Origin: Mauremys mutica | Lineage: Eukaryota; Chordata; Testudines; Geoemydidae | Direction: 5' to 3' | NCBI RefSeq assembly: GCF_020497125.1 | Contig: NC_059072.1 | Coordinates: 69,509,697-69,573,696, forward strand | DNA: 64,000 bases | In this document: positions 34,501 through 45,495 of the stretch, piece after piece | Layout of the letters: each line of letters begins with the position of its first letter | Position numbering within the stretch: the first letter of the stretch is position 1 | Notes under the pieces: model-generated | Seen by the model: only the letters and a program-made list of their open reading frames with translations | Databases searched by the model: none | What the model was told of the DNA's origin: nothing | Position numbers and translations under genes: made by a program

Positions 34501-35630
34501 GGTTCTCTACATATTCATAGTATGTATAGTATGAAGGGTTCCAGGAATGTTCTATAAAAGCTCTTAACAGTCAGTATTGAAGACTATTTCATTAACCAGC
34601 ATAAACAGGACTCCATGTACCTTACACTTCTGCAACCCTCTTCTTGGTGGACTTTCTACCACCAACTGAATATCCCCCCATAAATAGTCAGTAAATACCA
34701 TAGGACTATTGATTAATCAGAAATGTACAGGCATGGTTATACTCTCTGCTGCAGGGAGCAGCATTTATATTACTTTCATCTACAAGGAAATTAACATGGA
34801 ATATATCAAAATAATTACATTTTTGCAAGTTTAAATCATGTAAAGACAATTTTAATGAAAAATCTCTCTATATATATTACACTTGAAATGTGTGAATAGT
34901 AAATGACTTAATTCGTTATTCTTCATCAATAATATATTATTCTAAGTGCTTCTATCATCCTTTGCATTTATTATTTGATCATGCCTTGGAGGTGAGTTAT
35001 TTCTCAAGATTCTTTCCACTTGAAAAATCAGACTTTAATTTTGTTTTATTTCAATTTCCCCTCTTTCCAACTTCCACATCCTTCCCTTTCCTGGAGTCCT
35101 CACAAATAACACAGTAGCTGCCATTGCAAGTTAGTGGATTTTGCAAATTAATTCATTAACAAATAGCCAGAACAAAAAAAGCAAGGATTGTGCATAAAAA
35201 ATGTATTTTTATCATTTGTTTTGACAATTGTGCTTTAGTTTTTGTTATTTGTATTGAAATTATAAAATGTTCTAGTAAATGTACTGTAGTATTTATTGTA
35301 ATCAATAACAAATTCTTAATATGAGACCTCATTGCTATTTGATAACAAACAGCAAGTAAGTCTTTTCTGTGAAAGAAGTCCTTATTTTTTTTTTTTTACA
35401 AATTATGAAATGTACTGATTAGCAAAATGCAGACTGACAAGATTCTAAAGTTCTGTAATAAGAGGGGCCCTGATTCAGTAAAACATTGCACTTAAATGCT
35501 TTACTAAATCAAGGTCATAATAATTGTAGGCCCAAATCCAGGAACTAGATGCAGGAACTCCTGGGGTGAAATCCTGGCCTCATTGAAGTCAATGGCAAAA
35601 CTCCCAATGACTTCATTGAGATCAAAATTT
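31510..35630. other. No gene seen; long mostly unique stretch
   Basis: Four kilobases of AT-rich sequence with no ORF above 90 codons. It contains a poly-G run (33265-33276), a (GA)n tract (about 33420-33438), a CR1 fragment at 33533 and a poly-T run (about 35386). Near 32680 and 35530 there are short phrases common to old reptile repeats. Confidence 0.5.
33533..33590 (-). mobile_element. CR1 LINE 3'-end fragment
   Basis: 'catagatatgaaggccagaa' followed by 'aatcattgtgat' resembles the CR1 terminal sequence at 8075-8115 with substitutions. Very short and decayed. Confidence 0.5.
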
Positions 35631-35639
35631 CACTTCTGA

Positions 35640-35740
35640 TTTCTAAGCTCAGCTCTGACATTGAATGAATTTCTCAAGGCCATATAGTCAACCTCTTTGC
35701 CTCAGTTTCCCCACCTGTAAAATGAGGATAAACATAGATT
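35640..35740 (+). repeat. MIR/CORE-SINE-like fragment
   Basis: 'ctttgcctcagtttcccc' then 'acctgtaaaatgaggataa' is nearly the canonical MIR core read on the plus strand. The tRNA head is not recognisable. Confidence 0.75.
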
Positions 35741-36003
35741 CAGAGGTTAGAGATATTCTGCATATTTGATATTCCAATTTATATCCTAACGAATGCAAGA
35801 GTGCACCTTCCACTGCATATTTGGGCCAGTATTTTCAAAAATAGGATAATAAAGCTAGGTTCCTAAATACATACTTAGTCACTTCCCTGATTTTCAAAAG
35901 TGCTGCACATGTAAAATCTCCTGCTGAAGTTAATCAGCTTCAGTAGAGTTACACCAATTTACAAGACCTGAGGATCTGCCCCACTATATCCACTTGTAAG
36001 AAG

Positions 36004-36763
36004 ACCCCTGCAACTCTGCGGATATTCACTTTATATCCATGGACCATTTTTGCGGATAGCCACTATGATGCGAATACAAATTCTGTATCCACACAGGGAT
36101 CTAACATTAAGAACTGGGTGGGCAGCTGTGAGGAACCAGGGTGCAGATCCTCCCCCTGCCCTGAGCAGAGAATCTAGGGGGCAGAGACATGGGCCAGGGG
36201 CAGGTGGAGGGTCTGCTGCAGCTCCCCACAGCTGCCAGTGCAGCGCTCCCTGATGCCAGACAGGGGTCTTGGAGCTGCAGTCTAGCCTTGATGAGAGCCA
36301 GGTAGGCAGCTGTGGGGACCCTCCACCTGCCCTGGGCGGGGTCGCAGGGGGGTCTTACTCATCCAATCTTCACAGAGGCAGATCCCTCCCCGTTCCCGTC
36401 TTCTCCCCCTTCCCCCCAAGGCTCCACTACCCTGGTCAGGCCAGCCAGCAGCTCAGCTGGGAAGCCATGGGGAGCCACGGTGGAGCCTCCACCTGCCCAC
36501 AGTGAGGCCATGTTCCCACCCCCCACAGGCTCCACGCCTGGCCAAGGGCAGGTGATAGATCCGCGACTCCACACCAGCACCCCACAGTTGCCCGTGTGGC
36601 ATTCCCTGACCCGGCTCAGCCTGGCGGTGCTTCAGCGCCTCAGTCCAGCCATGGTAAGTAGAGCCCTGCAAATCCATGGATATCATGGATGTGGATATCT
36701 GCAGTTATTTTTTGCGGATTGTGGATCAGATGCGGATACACATTTTTGTGTGTGCAGGACTCT
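36004..36763. mobile_element. Composite element: two 100-bp inverted-repeat units around a GC-rich core
   Basis: Unit 1 (36004-36102) and unit 2 (36660-36763) are in direct orientation and share 'ccctgcaa', 'gcggatatt/gtggatatc', 'tttttgcggat', 'gatgcg.atac' and an end reading 'caggg.ct' or 'caggactct'. A third stand-alone unit lies at 51596-51692. Between units 1 and 2 is about 557 bp of GC-rich sequence with no domain, in which plus and minus frames of up to 187 codons are compositional. Either two short elements landed near each other or the pair moved as one composite. Confidence 0.55.
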
Positions 36764-37206
36764 ACTTACAAGCCTCATGGCCAAAAGGCCTCAAGGAATG
36801 GAGCCTTCTTCTGGTGAGAAGGGGAAAAGCGAAAAGCCAGCCCAGACCACCAAATCAAGAAGAGAAGGTGGATGAGGCATTGTACAAGCAGCTAAAACGC
36901 ATAAAAGAATATTAATGGATGATTTTAACTTCCCTGATATCTTTTGGAAGACTATTACAGAAAAATATAGTATAGCCTACAAGTTCTTAGCATGTTCTGG
37001 GGACAACTTTCTGAATCAGGATGAATTTCAAGTTAGCAGGGCCTGATGCTAGTCACACCAGGGTGCTAAAGGAGTCAGCTGAAGAAATCTTGGAGCCACT
37101 GGCAATATTTGAAAATTCATGGATGACAGAACAACCACAAACAGAGTAACTATTAATGGAATGATGTCAAATTGGAGGGAGGTCTCAAGTGGGATTCCAC
37201 AGGGAA

Positions 37207-37264
37207 GAGGACAGGTCACTAATTCTGGGATGCATGAGGACAGGTCACTAATTCTGGGATGCAT
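37207..37264. repeat. Perfect 29-bp tandem duplication
   Basis: The 29-bp unit beginning 'gaggacaggtcact' and ending 'gggatgcat' occurs twice back to back (37207-37235 and 37236-37264), just left of the SINE. Identical copies indicate a recent event. Confidence 0.95.
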
Positions 37265-37272
37265 GAGCAGGC

Positions 37273-37455
37273 GGGGGAAGGATAGCTCAGTGGTTTGAGC
37301 ATTGGCCTGCTAAACCTAGGGTTGTGAGTTCAATCCTTGAGGAAGCCACTTGGGGATCTGGGGCAGAAATTGGTCCTGCTAGTGAAGGCAGGGGGCTGGA
37401 CTTGATGACCTTTCAAGGTCCCTTCCAGTTCTAGGAGATTGGTATATCTCCAATT
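37273..37455 (+). mobile_element. tRNA-derived turtle SINE (Cry I type)
   Basis: The tRNA-like head has a pol III A box 'tagctcagtggtttgagc' (37283-37300) and a B box 'gagttcaatcc' (37326-37336). It is followed by a SINE-specific body ('aagccacttggggatctgg') and a tail 'gacctttcaaggtccctt' 'ccagttcta' shared with CR1-like LINEs, which supply the retroposition machinery. SINEs of this type are known from cryptodiran turtles and are the strongest clue to the host here. It lies within a plus-strand CR1. Confidence 0.9.
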
Positions 37456-37869
37456 ATATATATTAAGCAAGAGTAGAAAGGTTACTTTAACTCTGTATTT
37501 GGTACTGGTGTTCCCAGTTCTGGTGCCAACAATTCAAGAATGATATTGTTAAATTGGAGAGGGTTCAAAGAAGAGCCAGGAGAATGATAAAGGATTTGTA
37601 ATCTCACTTTATAGTGATAGACACAAGGAGCTCCATCTATTTAGCTTAACAAAGAGAATGTTAAGGGGTGACTTGATCACAGTCTATAAGTACCTACAAG
37701 GCGAACAAATATTTAATATTTACATAAATATACTCACGATTGTGCTTGTGAAGAACTGCCTGCTAAAGGTGACCATGGAGAATTTCTTCTCTTTTACCTG
37801 TGGGTTGAAGTTGAGTATAACTCTGGGTAAAGGGATTAACCAATGCTTTAGTTATTTTGAAAGAGGAGG

Positions 37870-38295
37870 GACCCTGTGACCGAGTATGAGAAGCCAAGTC
37901 TGACTCACTACTCTATGTACTTGGCAAGTGTCCCCTACCTGGGACAAACTGAGGAAATAATTGGCTAAGGACTGGATGATTAACCAATTAACACAGTGAT
38001 TCAGCTCATCAGCTGAAGGCAGTTTAAAGAGGAAAGAGGAGTGGAGAAGGCTAGAAGGAAGGGCTGAAGAAACTGGGATCTGAGGTAGGTGCATTTTCTT
38101 GCCCTGTGCTTAGTGCAAAGGTAAAAGCCAGATGCTGTGGGGGACAAGGACTTGTACAACACTGTAAATAAGGCACTTGGTTTTGAACTTGCCACTGATG
38201 TGTGTGAGGACTTTTTGCAGCAAGGAATCCAGGTAGAGAAAACCCTATCCTGTGATATTTTGAACCCAGCCCTTGTTTTTGCCATCAGCATCTGA
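37870..38295. mobile_element. Possible LTR
   Basis: It starts 'tgtgaccgag' and ends 'catctgaca', a TG...CA pair, and holds 'aggcagtttaaagagg', which resembles an LTR TATA region. There is no matching target duplication and no poly(A) signal. Tentative. Confidence 0.25.
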
Positions 38296-38299
38296 CAAA

Positions 38300-39395
38300 A
38301 GGCTTACATGTTGCATTTCCTTCATCCATTCATTTGGTTTTTTTTTAAAAAGCTAGTAAATATGTTTACAAGATTTGTTTTTATAAATCTCTGCTGTGTA
38401 TGCCTCTATTGTCCTCAAGGGCTAGATCTTCAGTCTTGCTTCAGCCGCTTCTCTCTCTGCAGGCAGTGCAAAGCAGGGCTAAAGCCAGTTTCATCCACAT
38501 TTTAAGGGTCCTTTGGTGCCACAGAACCATCAAAATGGCTGCCTATGTTGCCACCTCCTGGACTCCACACAGGGTTGTGCCTAGAAATAAAGGGAACACA
38601 GCTTCTGGGACAGCCCTTTGGGTGATGTGGGGAGCTGGGTAAATTAGTGTCCAGATGTTCCAAACTGTACCAGGGAGCTGGATTTGTGTAATCAGCCCTG
38701 AGAGCTGAAGACTACTGCATTTACACACATCTGCTCTGGTCTTTGGCTGAGATGTGCTCAGCATTCCTTCTGGATGAAGCCTTCCATGTTTAGTGGTTTT
38801 TTTCTCCCATAGTGTTATTGTAGAAGGCCAGAAGTTAGACTAACAAGGCTGTAATAGCTAGGATTATTATTTTTTTCTTTTTTTAAAAAAAATTTATTCT
38901 GGTCTCGGATGTCAAGACTACCCATGGTTTTGCTATTGCCATTGCTTTCTTTCCTTTATTTCTTAATATTTTCAGTCTGAAAATGGCATGTTGAGTGTTT
39001 GCTATCCAACCGTCACCAAAAGCTTTCCTGTGGGGCCATCCAGGGAGGCCAGATGGAGAATGTGGGGAACAAACCTTTCTAACTTTTAAACAAGGTTTCC
39101 AATCCCTCAATGTACATGCTATGCTGTTTAGCATTTTCAGTGGGAAGTGCTGCCAAGCTACTCTGGTATTAAATGGGTTGTATTAATAGCTCTAAGAAGG
39201 GAATAACTCTGAAGAGTGTTTGTAGATTAAGCAAAATTTCAGGCTTCCAATGTTGGCTTCTCTAATAAAAAGGTAAATATAAATCTAATTCAGTTATACA
39301 AACATGAAATCCTTTCCAGAGCAAACCAAAGTGTCTGATTGTTCTTTGCCATTCTAATGGCATCTGATTCCTTCAGCAAAAAAACTGTATTTGGG
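38300..39395. other. No gene seen
   Basis: Noncoding sequence with T-rich runs near 38337 and 38870. No domain-bearing ORF. Confidence 0.5.
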
Positions 39396-39398
39396 CCT

Positions 39399-39507
39399 GT
39401 GGGAGCCACAATCGGTCAAACCTGCGGATATGGCAGGTAAACAAACTGGCCCAGCCTGCCAGGGTGCTTACCCTGGCGAGCCATGTGCCAGAGGTTGCCG
39501 ACTCCTG
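39399..39507 (-). mobile_element. hAT-like element, one end only
   Basis: The right end, reverse-complemented, starts CAGGAGTCGGCAACCTC, a hAT-type terminus. The body continues with 'ggtttgaccgatt' and stops abruptly at about 39399, so the other terminus is missing. Confidence 0.6.
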
Positions 39508-39509
39508 TT

Positions 39510-41830
39510 CTATAACATTGCAGTTCTCGTTTCACATTAGATAGATAAAACAGCTTAGTGACCTTCTCCAGGAACTGTTGATCTTTTATTCTTGGCTTTA
39601 GCAAGAACAGTTTCCATTTGAGGAAATATTAAAGAATGAAGTCAGCAAACTCCAGTTGGAGTCACTGGAACATCATGTTTTATATCAACACCTTTCTCTC
39701 CCTCACCCCCCAAGTTTCTAGTTCTTCAGTTTTCTAGATGGTAAATGTTATGACTTAAGGTAAGAGTTTTTTATATAGAAAGGATTTCGTAGGTTAGGCC
39801 AAGAACTAGAGTTTTACAGTGCTTTGGGCATTCTTCCAATTCCACATTTTAACTTTGAGAATAAGCAGTGATCTGTTTCAATCCATTTTGATTATATTCA
39901 CTGTCAGTTATCTGATGGACAACCCAAGGACATAATTCTCCTGCTGTTAGATTCTTAGAGCCTTACTTTGCAGGCGAACTGGATTAACATTCCTATAGTT
40001 TCTAATTCCCAGGGAGCCCCTTGGAAATTTAATTGGATTGAAGTCTGTCTACAAATTGTGACATTAGCTTTCGTACCATAACTTTAAGAGATGAAATGTT
40101 TGACTATGAGACATTTAACAAACTGTAACTTTAAATTCTCTACAATTTTATTATATGTATTTAAAAAAAAACCCAGCAATTACAGCCATCTCCAATAAAT
40201 GAACATGTTGAGATTAGGTGATTCAAATACAAGCCAAGAGAAGCTAACTGCTAAAACAAAAAATAGATAATGGTTTAATTAATGAGAGCACCATTTTCTA
40301 CACCGACACCATATTTTTCCCAATGTATCTACCATTGAAAAATGGATATAAACTGGAAAAACTCAGCTGAATGAAAATTTTCAACCAACATCTTCAATTT
40401 GCGGGGAAACCATTTTTCTCTGGGAAAATGTTTAGACCAAACAAACAATTTTGTCTTGCTCTAGTTCTGGGGCATTTCTAAACAAACGGTGGCTAATCTA
40501 ATTGTTTGCCAGCTAAGCAACAGAAAAATACTTTATTTTCCTTTTTTTTTATCCCCACCATAAGACTCAACCTTCGGACCTTCCTTCTACATAAGCAATG
40601 CACTATGAAAAACAGTGACTTCTGTAACCACTGATTTCATATACACTGTACAATTTCAAAATGACCTGCTACTTTAGCCAATGACAGAATTATCATTCTA
40701 GATACTATGTTACAGACTAGGGGCCTAGTTGCAGTAGTAGCATCTTTCTTGTAATTAATTCATGATTGAATGTGTACTGCTATTCAGTGGGAAATGTGTG
40801 TATGGAATGGGGATTCTAAATGCACACTGGCTTCTGTATGGCCCCTGTGTATTGTGTATAATTGCCATCAGCAACGTTATACACTGGCCAGTCTGATAAG
40901 GAAATGAGAACAAATGCAATTTCACATAGAGTGAATGTGGAACTGAGTGGGTACCTCATCACATCCAAACTAATGCGTGTGATGGTCTTGGTTATTCACA
41001 TGTAGGATTCAATCCTTAATTTACATTCAGCACAGCTTGGGAAAAATGGATCTATGTAGTAAAGATAGTAGGAACTTTGGAGTCAGAACCAAAGTGATCT
41101 GTAGTTTTGTATGGGTTGTGGGTGGGGAGGGAATGTGTAGTGAGCCTTACTAGCAGGAGCATTTTGAAATTATTCCAGCCCTTTCAGCCAGACAGGCAAG
41201 CCAGCAACACCTATCTGTACAGGTCACAGCGACAAGATAAATGTTTACTGTTATTTAAAAAGTCTCCAGTATCTTTTCTTATGTTATAATAGCAAGTTGA
41301 CAACAGCTATTACATATGTTGCCTTTTGGGTCCCTGATCCTCCGTTAGCTGGTGACTGAAAGAGGTGTCAGAGTAATGTAAAACAGCTGCAGGGCTTCTC
41401 CAAGTTATAGCGCCAGCAGCTATGGTGACTAGGGTTCTGGTGGAGACTGCGCACTCCACCTCACCCCTGCATGCCCTTTCCCCTCCCCACAATGTCCCTG
41501 ACACCCTGCTTGTGTTGAGCTGGGGACTGCATGCAGTAAAGAATATCTTTGCTAAAACTGGCATCTGTTCTATGCAACAGTCAAGAGAGATCAGCCCTGC
41601 GTTGTACTGTCGAGGGAGAAAAGTATTCCTAATGTTGAAGCCAAGAGCTCCATTTTTATATGCTTTTAATGTTAATAGTGTAATTAATTGTGGGGACCAG
41701 CTCTCAGCTCGTGTAAATTTACATAGCTTCATTAAAGGCCATTCAAAATCACTCAGCAAAGAAGCTGACCTGTAGCTTCCTTAGTCATAAGCTCTCATGT
41801 GCAGAGACCATTTTTAATTCTGTTTTTATA
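39510..41830. other. No gene seen; one AT-rich repeat remnant
   Basis: Mostly AT-rich sequence. A stretch at 40335-40480 has the 'aaaattttcaacc' and 'tttttctctggg' texture of the repeat at 7580-7945. The 149-codon minus frame at 41310-41759 overlaps a 117-codon plus frame and has no domain. Confidence 0.45.
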
Positions 41831-41834
41831 CTGT

Positions 41835-41900
41835 ACCTTACACAATAGGGCCCTAATCCTGATGGGGCTTCTGGGCATTACCATATGTTAATATTAAAAA
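41835..41900 (+). repeat. L2-like 3' tail
   Basis: 'cacaatagggccctaatcct' and 'ggggcttctgggcattacca', then AT-rich repeats, match the wording at 56295-56355. Consistent with the 3' end of an L2-type LINE or its SINE partner. Confidence 0.5.
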
Positions 41901-41909
41901 TAACACATC

Positions 41910-42046
41910 TTTTCTACTTTCCATAGATCTTAAGCTGCTTTATGAAGCTCAGACAGCATTGATAGTCCCATTCATACAGGGGGTAACTCACAGACAGATG
42001 GTTAAGTGACTTGCCCACACAGATGGTTAGTGGCAGAGTCAGGAAT
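41910..42046 (-). repeat. MIR/CORE-SINE-like fragment
   Basis: 'atcttaagctgctttatgaa', 'gttaagtgacttgcccacac' and 'ggttagtggcagagtc' are antisense MIR-type wording in the usual order. It abuts the LTR at 42050. Confidence 0.65.
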
Positions 42047-42049
42047 AGC

Positions 42050-42850
42050 CCTGACATGCTGTCTGGAGTGATTCGTGACCATGAGTGCCAACCTTAGGGC
42101 AAACTGTCAAGACTCAGGTTGAAAACCACAAACTAGCTGTATTTTCTATAATTAGATTTCACTTACCCAGTAACAAGTGTGACCTCCTGAAGCATTATAA
42201 CAGTCTTACCACAGAGTCAAAGGTAATCCCCTTCTTGCCACCTAGGCAAGCTTTACTTTGTGATAGATGGTCACTTTACACTAAAAATCACAATATTCAG
42301 ATGCCTCCAAGACCCAAAGAACTATTCACTTACCCTAGGTCAGTTGTACTTGGATATCAAACCAAAAACAATGCATGTAGCCAATCCTGTAAGAAGCTAA
42401 AGGTTTATTAAGTAGGAACAAGAAATGAGTTATTTACAAGGTTAAAGCAGTTAAATATATACACACAAATGATACATTTTAAGGCCCCAAAAAGATGGTG
42501 GTAGTTGCTATATGATGTGTGCTTCATCAGTTCTTTAGGGCTAATGCAAGCTAAATAGCTGGAGACTTCTTCCTTATTCTTTGAAATCCTTGACCCTCTG
42601 AGTTCAAGAAGAATAGGAATAGGAAATTCTCCTTAACAGGCATTTTTATTCCTTTCCCCCAGCATTCAAGCTGTGTTGGAACAAGGGCTGTTGCGGAACC
42701 AATCGACCAAGTCTTTTGTCCACAGTGGCTTGTCTGATGTCTGTAGACCTTATTTTGTTGGGGAGGAGAACTCCTCTTGTGGTGAACTAGTATTTCATGC
42801 TTGGTAATGCTTCTCCCCGTGTGGGGCATTCCTCTAAACTGATCTTTTTC
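42050..42850 (-). mobile_element. LTR-like repeat, copy 2 of a pair
   Basis: It aligns with 25509-26450 in the same orientation. A minus-strand AATAAA is read at 42404-42409 (plus 'tttatt'), supporting an LTR transcribed to the left. The left edge 'gacatgctgtctggagtgat' matches the left edge of copy 1. No gag/pol is attached. The right edge is approximate. Confidence 0.6.
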
Positions 42851-42859
42851 TATTTTTTA

Positions 42860-43920
42860 TTATTCATTATAGTTTCATGTATAACTTCTTGGACTGACAC
42901 AGTGGAACAATGATCACTGAAAACATTAAGTAAAAGTGGTAATGCAAAATCTCATCCTTTCAGGTGCTGTTCACATACTTGTATCACTCTGCTGAAGCAA
43001 ATGAGGCCTTTAGGAGTATTAAAGTTGATTTAGCACCAGACTCAGATTAACTGTATCCCAGAATTCTGATGGAAGTAGCAAGGGAAGTAGTATTGCCATT
43101 AGCAATTTTTTTTATAAATCATTAAGAATACAATAGTTATAACATGGATTACTGGAGTATGACTAATCTAGTTCATGGGACTGCAATACATGAGGTTTAA
43201 GACAAATGGAGAAAAGGCCTGCAAGAAAGCATAATCCCAAAAATACACATGACTGGTCATGCTTTACACCCTACTAGGAGGAGAATAGCAAAGGCTGAGT
43301 CTTTTGAAAACTGCCCTAGTGCCATGTATAATATTTTAGTCAGCAGTAAATAAGGTCATGGGCTCTAAAGTATTGGCAGCATGTACTTTAAATGAGATGA
43401 AGATATTTTTGACACTGCTCAGTATCATTTGGTGACAAAATGTCAGGGCCTGTGGGGGAAGGGAGCAAACTTGTGCATTTCCTATTTAGTTCAAGGGGCA
43501 AAGACTCTCATATTGTAGCTTTTTGACCATTGTGGTCCTGCTACTTTTCTACAGTTATGGTATCCATGCCACTGAAACCAAAGATGCAGTTCTTGTCACT
43601 TCGTCCAAGTTTGTTATTGAACAAATTGGTTACCTTCTTTGTGTTCTCTGGGTTTGGAATGGATTTCAATAACAAAGTTTAATTAATCTGGAACTGAGAG
43701 TGAAAACCCCTGACAGCTCACAATAAGCATCTCCTTAGCTTGTGTAGTCACATCACAGTAATGAATTCAAAGGCAAGAGATTATAGTTTGAAATTAGGGA
43801 TGGGGTTGTCAGTATAAAAACACTTCAGAAAGTGTTTGTGTTTGTTTTAAATTGCATACATTGATGCTAATAGAGCAAACAGCCAGCAATTAATAATAGA
43901 ATCAGGAACTAAAATAAGGC
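42860..43920. other. No gene seen
   Basis: AT-rich noncoding sequence without a recognised repeat. Confidence 0.5.
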
Positions 43921-44357
43921 TCCATGACACAGTGAGTAATGCCCCCGTCATGCATCTGAGTACCAAGTCCCAGATCCACAAAGGTTGTTAAATGCCGAAA
44001 TCTCACCTATGGCCCAATTTTGGTTCCACTGGGATCCATGAAACTGCTGCCAAACCAAGCATGCTTACACTGCAAACTTAGATGCTGAAGGAGTTTAAGA
44101 GTTTCCTAGACACCTTGTTTCTGCTTCTGGGCATATGCTCAGCTGCCTCATTCTAGGCATCTGAACAGCTATCTCCTGCCTAAGTCCAAGAGTGATGCAT
44201 GAACCAGGCAAGGCGGTGGGGAGAGATGGGTGTTCATGCACACAAATTGTGTGTGGGACCCAATCCAGTAGGTGGGCTCAGACTGTCTAACCAGTCAGGT
44301 CCCGTTCAAAATCTGGCTGGAGGAGGTGGTGCTGCTGCCCTCCTTATAACTGTTGTT

Positions 44358-44400
44358 CCAGTGGTTAGAGCACTTTCCTGGGAAATTAAATTCCCTCCCT
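44358..44400 (+). repeat. tRNA-like module 1
   Basis: A-box-like 'agtggttagagca' (44360-44372) followed after a short gap by 'aaattaaattccc', a poor B box. Too short for a tRNA. Confidence 0.4.
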
Positions 44401-44420
44401 GTGGGGGGGAGGATAGTTTT

Positions 44421-44468
44421 AACAGGGATCTCCCACCTTGCAGCAGAGTGCTGTAACCACTGAGCTAT
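44421..44468 (-). repeat. tRNA-like module 2
   Basis: The minus strand reads 'tagctcagtggttacagca' then 'gggagatccctgtt': a good A box and a weak B box. Confidence 0.5.
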
Positions 44469-44550
44469 GGAATATTCTGATGTGGTGCTCCTTCTGTCTT
44501 TCCTGTTGAAGCTGTTGCACTGTAGATAAATAATGTCCGTGATTCCAATA

Positions 44551-44609
44551 GGGAGATTGGACCCTGGGTCTCCTACTCTGAGCTGGGTGCCCTAACCACT
44601 GGGCTACAG
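44551..44609 (-). repeat. tRNA-like module 3
   Basis: The minus strand reads 'tagcccagtggttagggca' (A box) and, about 30 bases on, 'gggtccaatctccc' (B box close to GGTTCRANNCC). The best of the five modules; it lacks a paired acceptor stem, so it is not a tRNA gene. Confidence 0.6.
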
Positions 44610-44711
44610 TTTCATTCTTATGCTTCCTCTCTCTCATTCTGGTCGATCACTCTTTCATTATTCATCCCCAGCTTCAACAGGAGAGAGTGAGGGAGCCCCA
44701 CATTAGAATAT

Positions 44712-44775
44712 CCCATAGCCCAGTGGTTAGAGAACTCTTCTCAGAGGTGAGTGAACTCTGTTCAAAGCCTTCCCC
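44712..44775 (+). repeat. tRNA-like module 4
   Basis: 'tagcccagtggttagagaac' (A box) and 'ctgttcaaagcc' (B box) on the plus strand, inverted relative to module 3. Confidence 0.55.
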
Positions 44776-44796
44776 TCTCCCACTTCAGAGAGGGGG

Positions 44797-44849
44797 GAAA
44801 ATTGAACTCGGGTCTTCCACGTTCCAGGCAAGTGCATTAACCACTAACA
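44797..44849 (-). repeat. tRNA-like module 5
   Basis: The minus strand reads 'gttagtggttaatgcac' (A box) then 'cccgagttcaattttc' (B box). Confidence 0.55.
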
Positions 44850-45495
44850 ACACTCTTACCAGCACCCCCTCCTCCTCCAGCCATTGTGTGTGGAGTGAGA
44901 CCAACACCTAATGTATTCCCACAAGAAATATTTTAGGTGCCTAAGCTGCCTGACTCCAGGCAGTGGGTTACCATTCGTGGGTCGCTAAGCCCATATATGT
45001 GCCTTCCTGCAGACCCAGTGCCTATTTCTGTGAGGGAGCGGGGCTTAGCTCAGACTCTTCTGCTCAGCATCTTCCATTGGCTAGTTGAAGCAGCTCCATG
45101 TTTAGTGTGCTAGCTTTTGTGGATCACATTCTAAGGGGACTCTTCATTCGTCATATGCCTAAAACAGGCTTTGTGAATCCCGGTGGTATTACTGTGATTT
45201 TTTTTTCACTGCACCTAAAAGTTAGGCACTGCTTACTGGTGAATGTGAGGTTATTAATTTCATCCTACCTCAGGATAACATTTACAAATCTATCATGTAA
45301 ATTAGTGTTGTTTAGCCAAGAGAGGGTCAGGACTGGGATAGCACAAGTGTTGCACCTCAGAATTTTCACAGCAATGACAGTTGTGTGGGGAACTTGACAG
45401 CACTTTCCTACACTTTGTCCATGCCCCACCCCCTCCCTGTCATCAACCTGTATTACTCCCCTGGTATGTGCCCAGGAAGGGAGACCTTACTCAGT

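Larger units (their letters stand above)
36895..37715 (+). mobile_element. CR1 LINE, decayed, plus strand
   Basis: Pieces of ORF2 in order: MDDFNFPDIFWK (endonuclease, 36915-36950), SSGIPQG (RT, about 37185-37205), then after the SINE insertion RRARRMIKD-like and LHLFSLTKRMLRGDLITVYK wording (37560-37700). Deletions have removed the RT core. The Cry I SINE at 37273-37455 interrupts it. Orientation is opposite to the other CR1 copies here. Confidence 0.8.
43960..45060. repeat. Interspersed repeat, copy B, with five tRNA-like modules
   Basis: The left part (43960-44230) aligns with copy A at 18370-18612 plus 19816-19840 and supplies the empty site of the LTR there. The central part (44358-44849) holds five tRNA-like segments in mixed orientation, listed separately. 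The right part returns to 'aggtgcctaagctgcctgac' wording. I cannot name the family. A 15-bp perfect inverted repeat links 44592-44606 and 44716-44730. Confidence 0.5.

Noticed and set aside
36312..36875. 187-codon plus-strand frame
   Set aside because: Lies in the GC-rich core of the composite repeat; other long frames overlap it on both strands and no domain is visible.
37870..38295. A confident LTR
   Set aside because: TG...CA ends are present but there is no target duplication or poly(A) signal; kept only as a low-confidence entry.
25509..42850. A complete provirus bounded by the two LTR-like copies
   Set aside because: The interval contains an RTE-like LINE, CR1 pieces and DNA elements but no retroviral gag, pol or env, and the LTR copies are strongly diverged.
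44551..44609. A functional tRNA gene on the minus strand
   Set aside because: A and B boxes are visible, but the segment lacks a paired acceptor stem and a proper anticodon arm.
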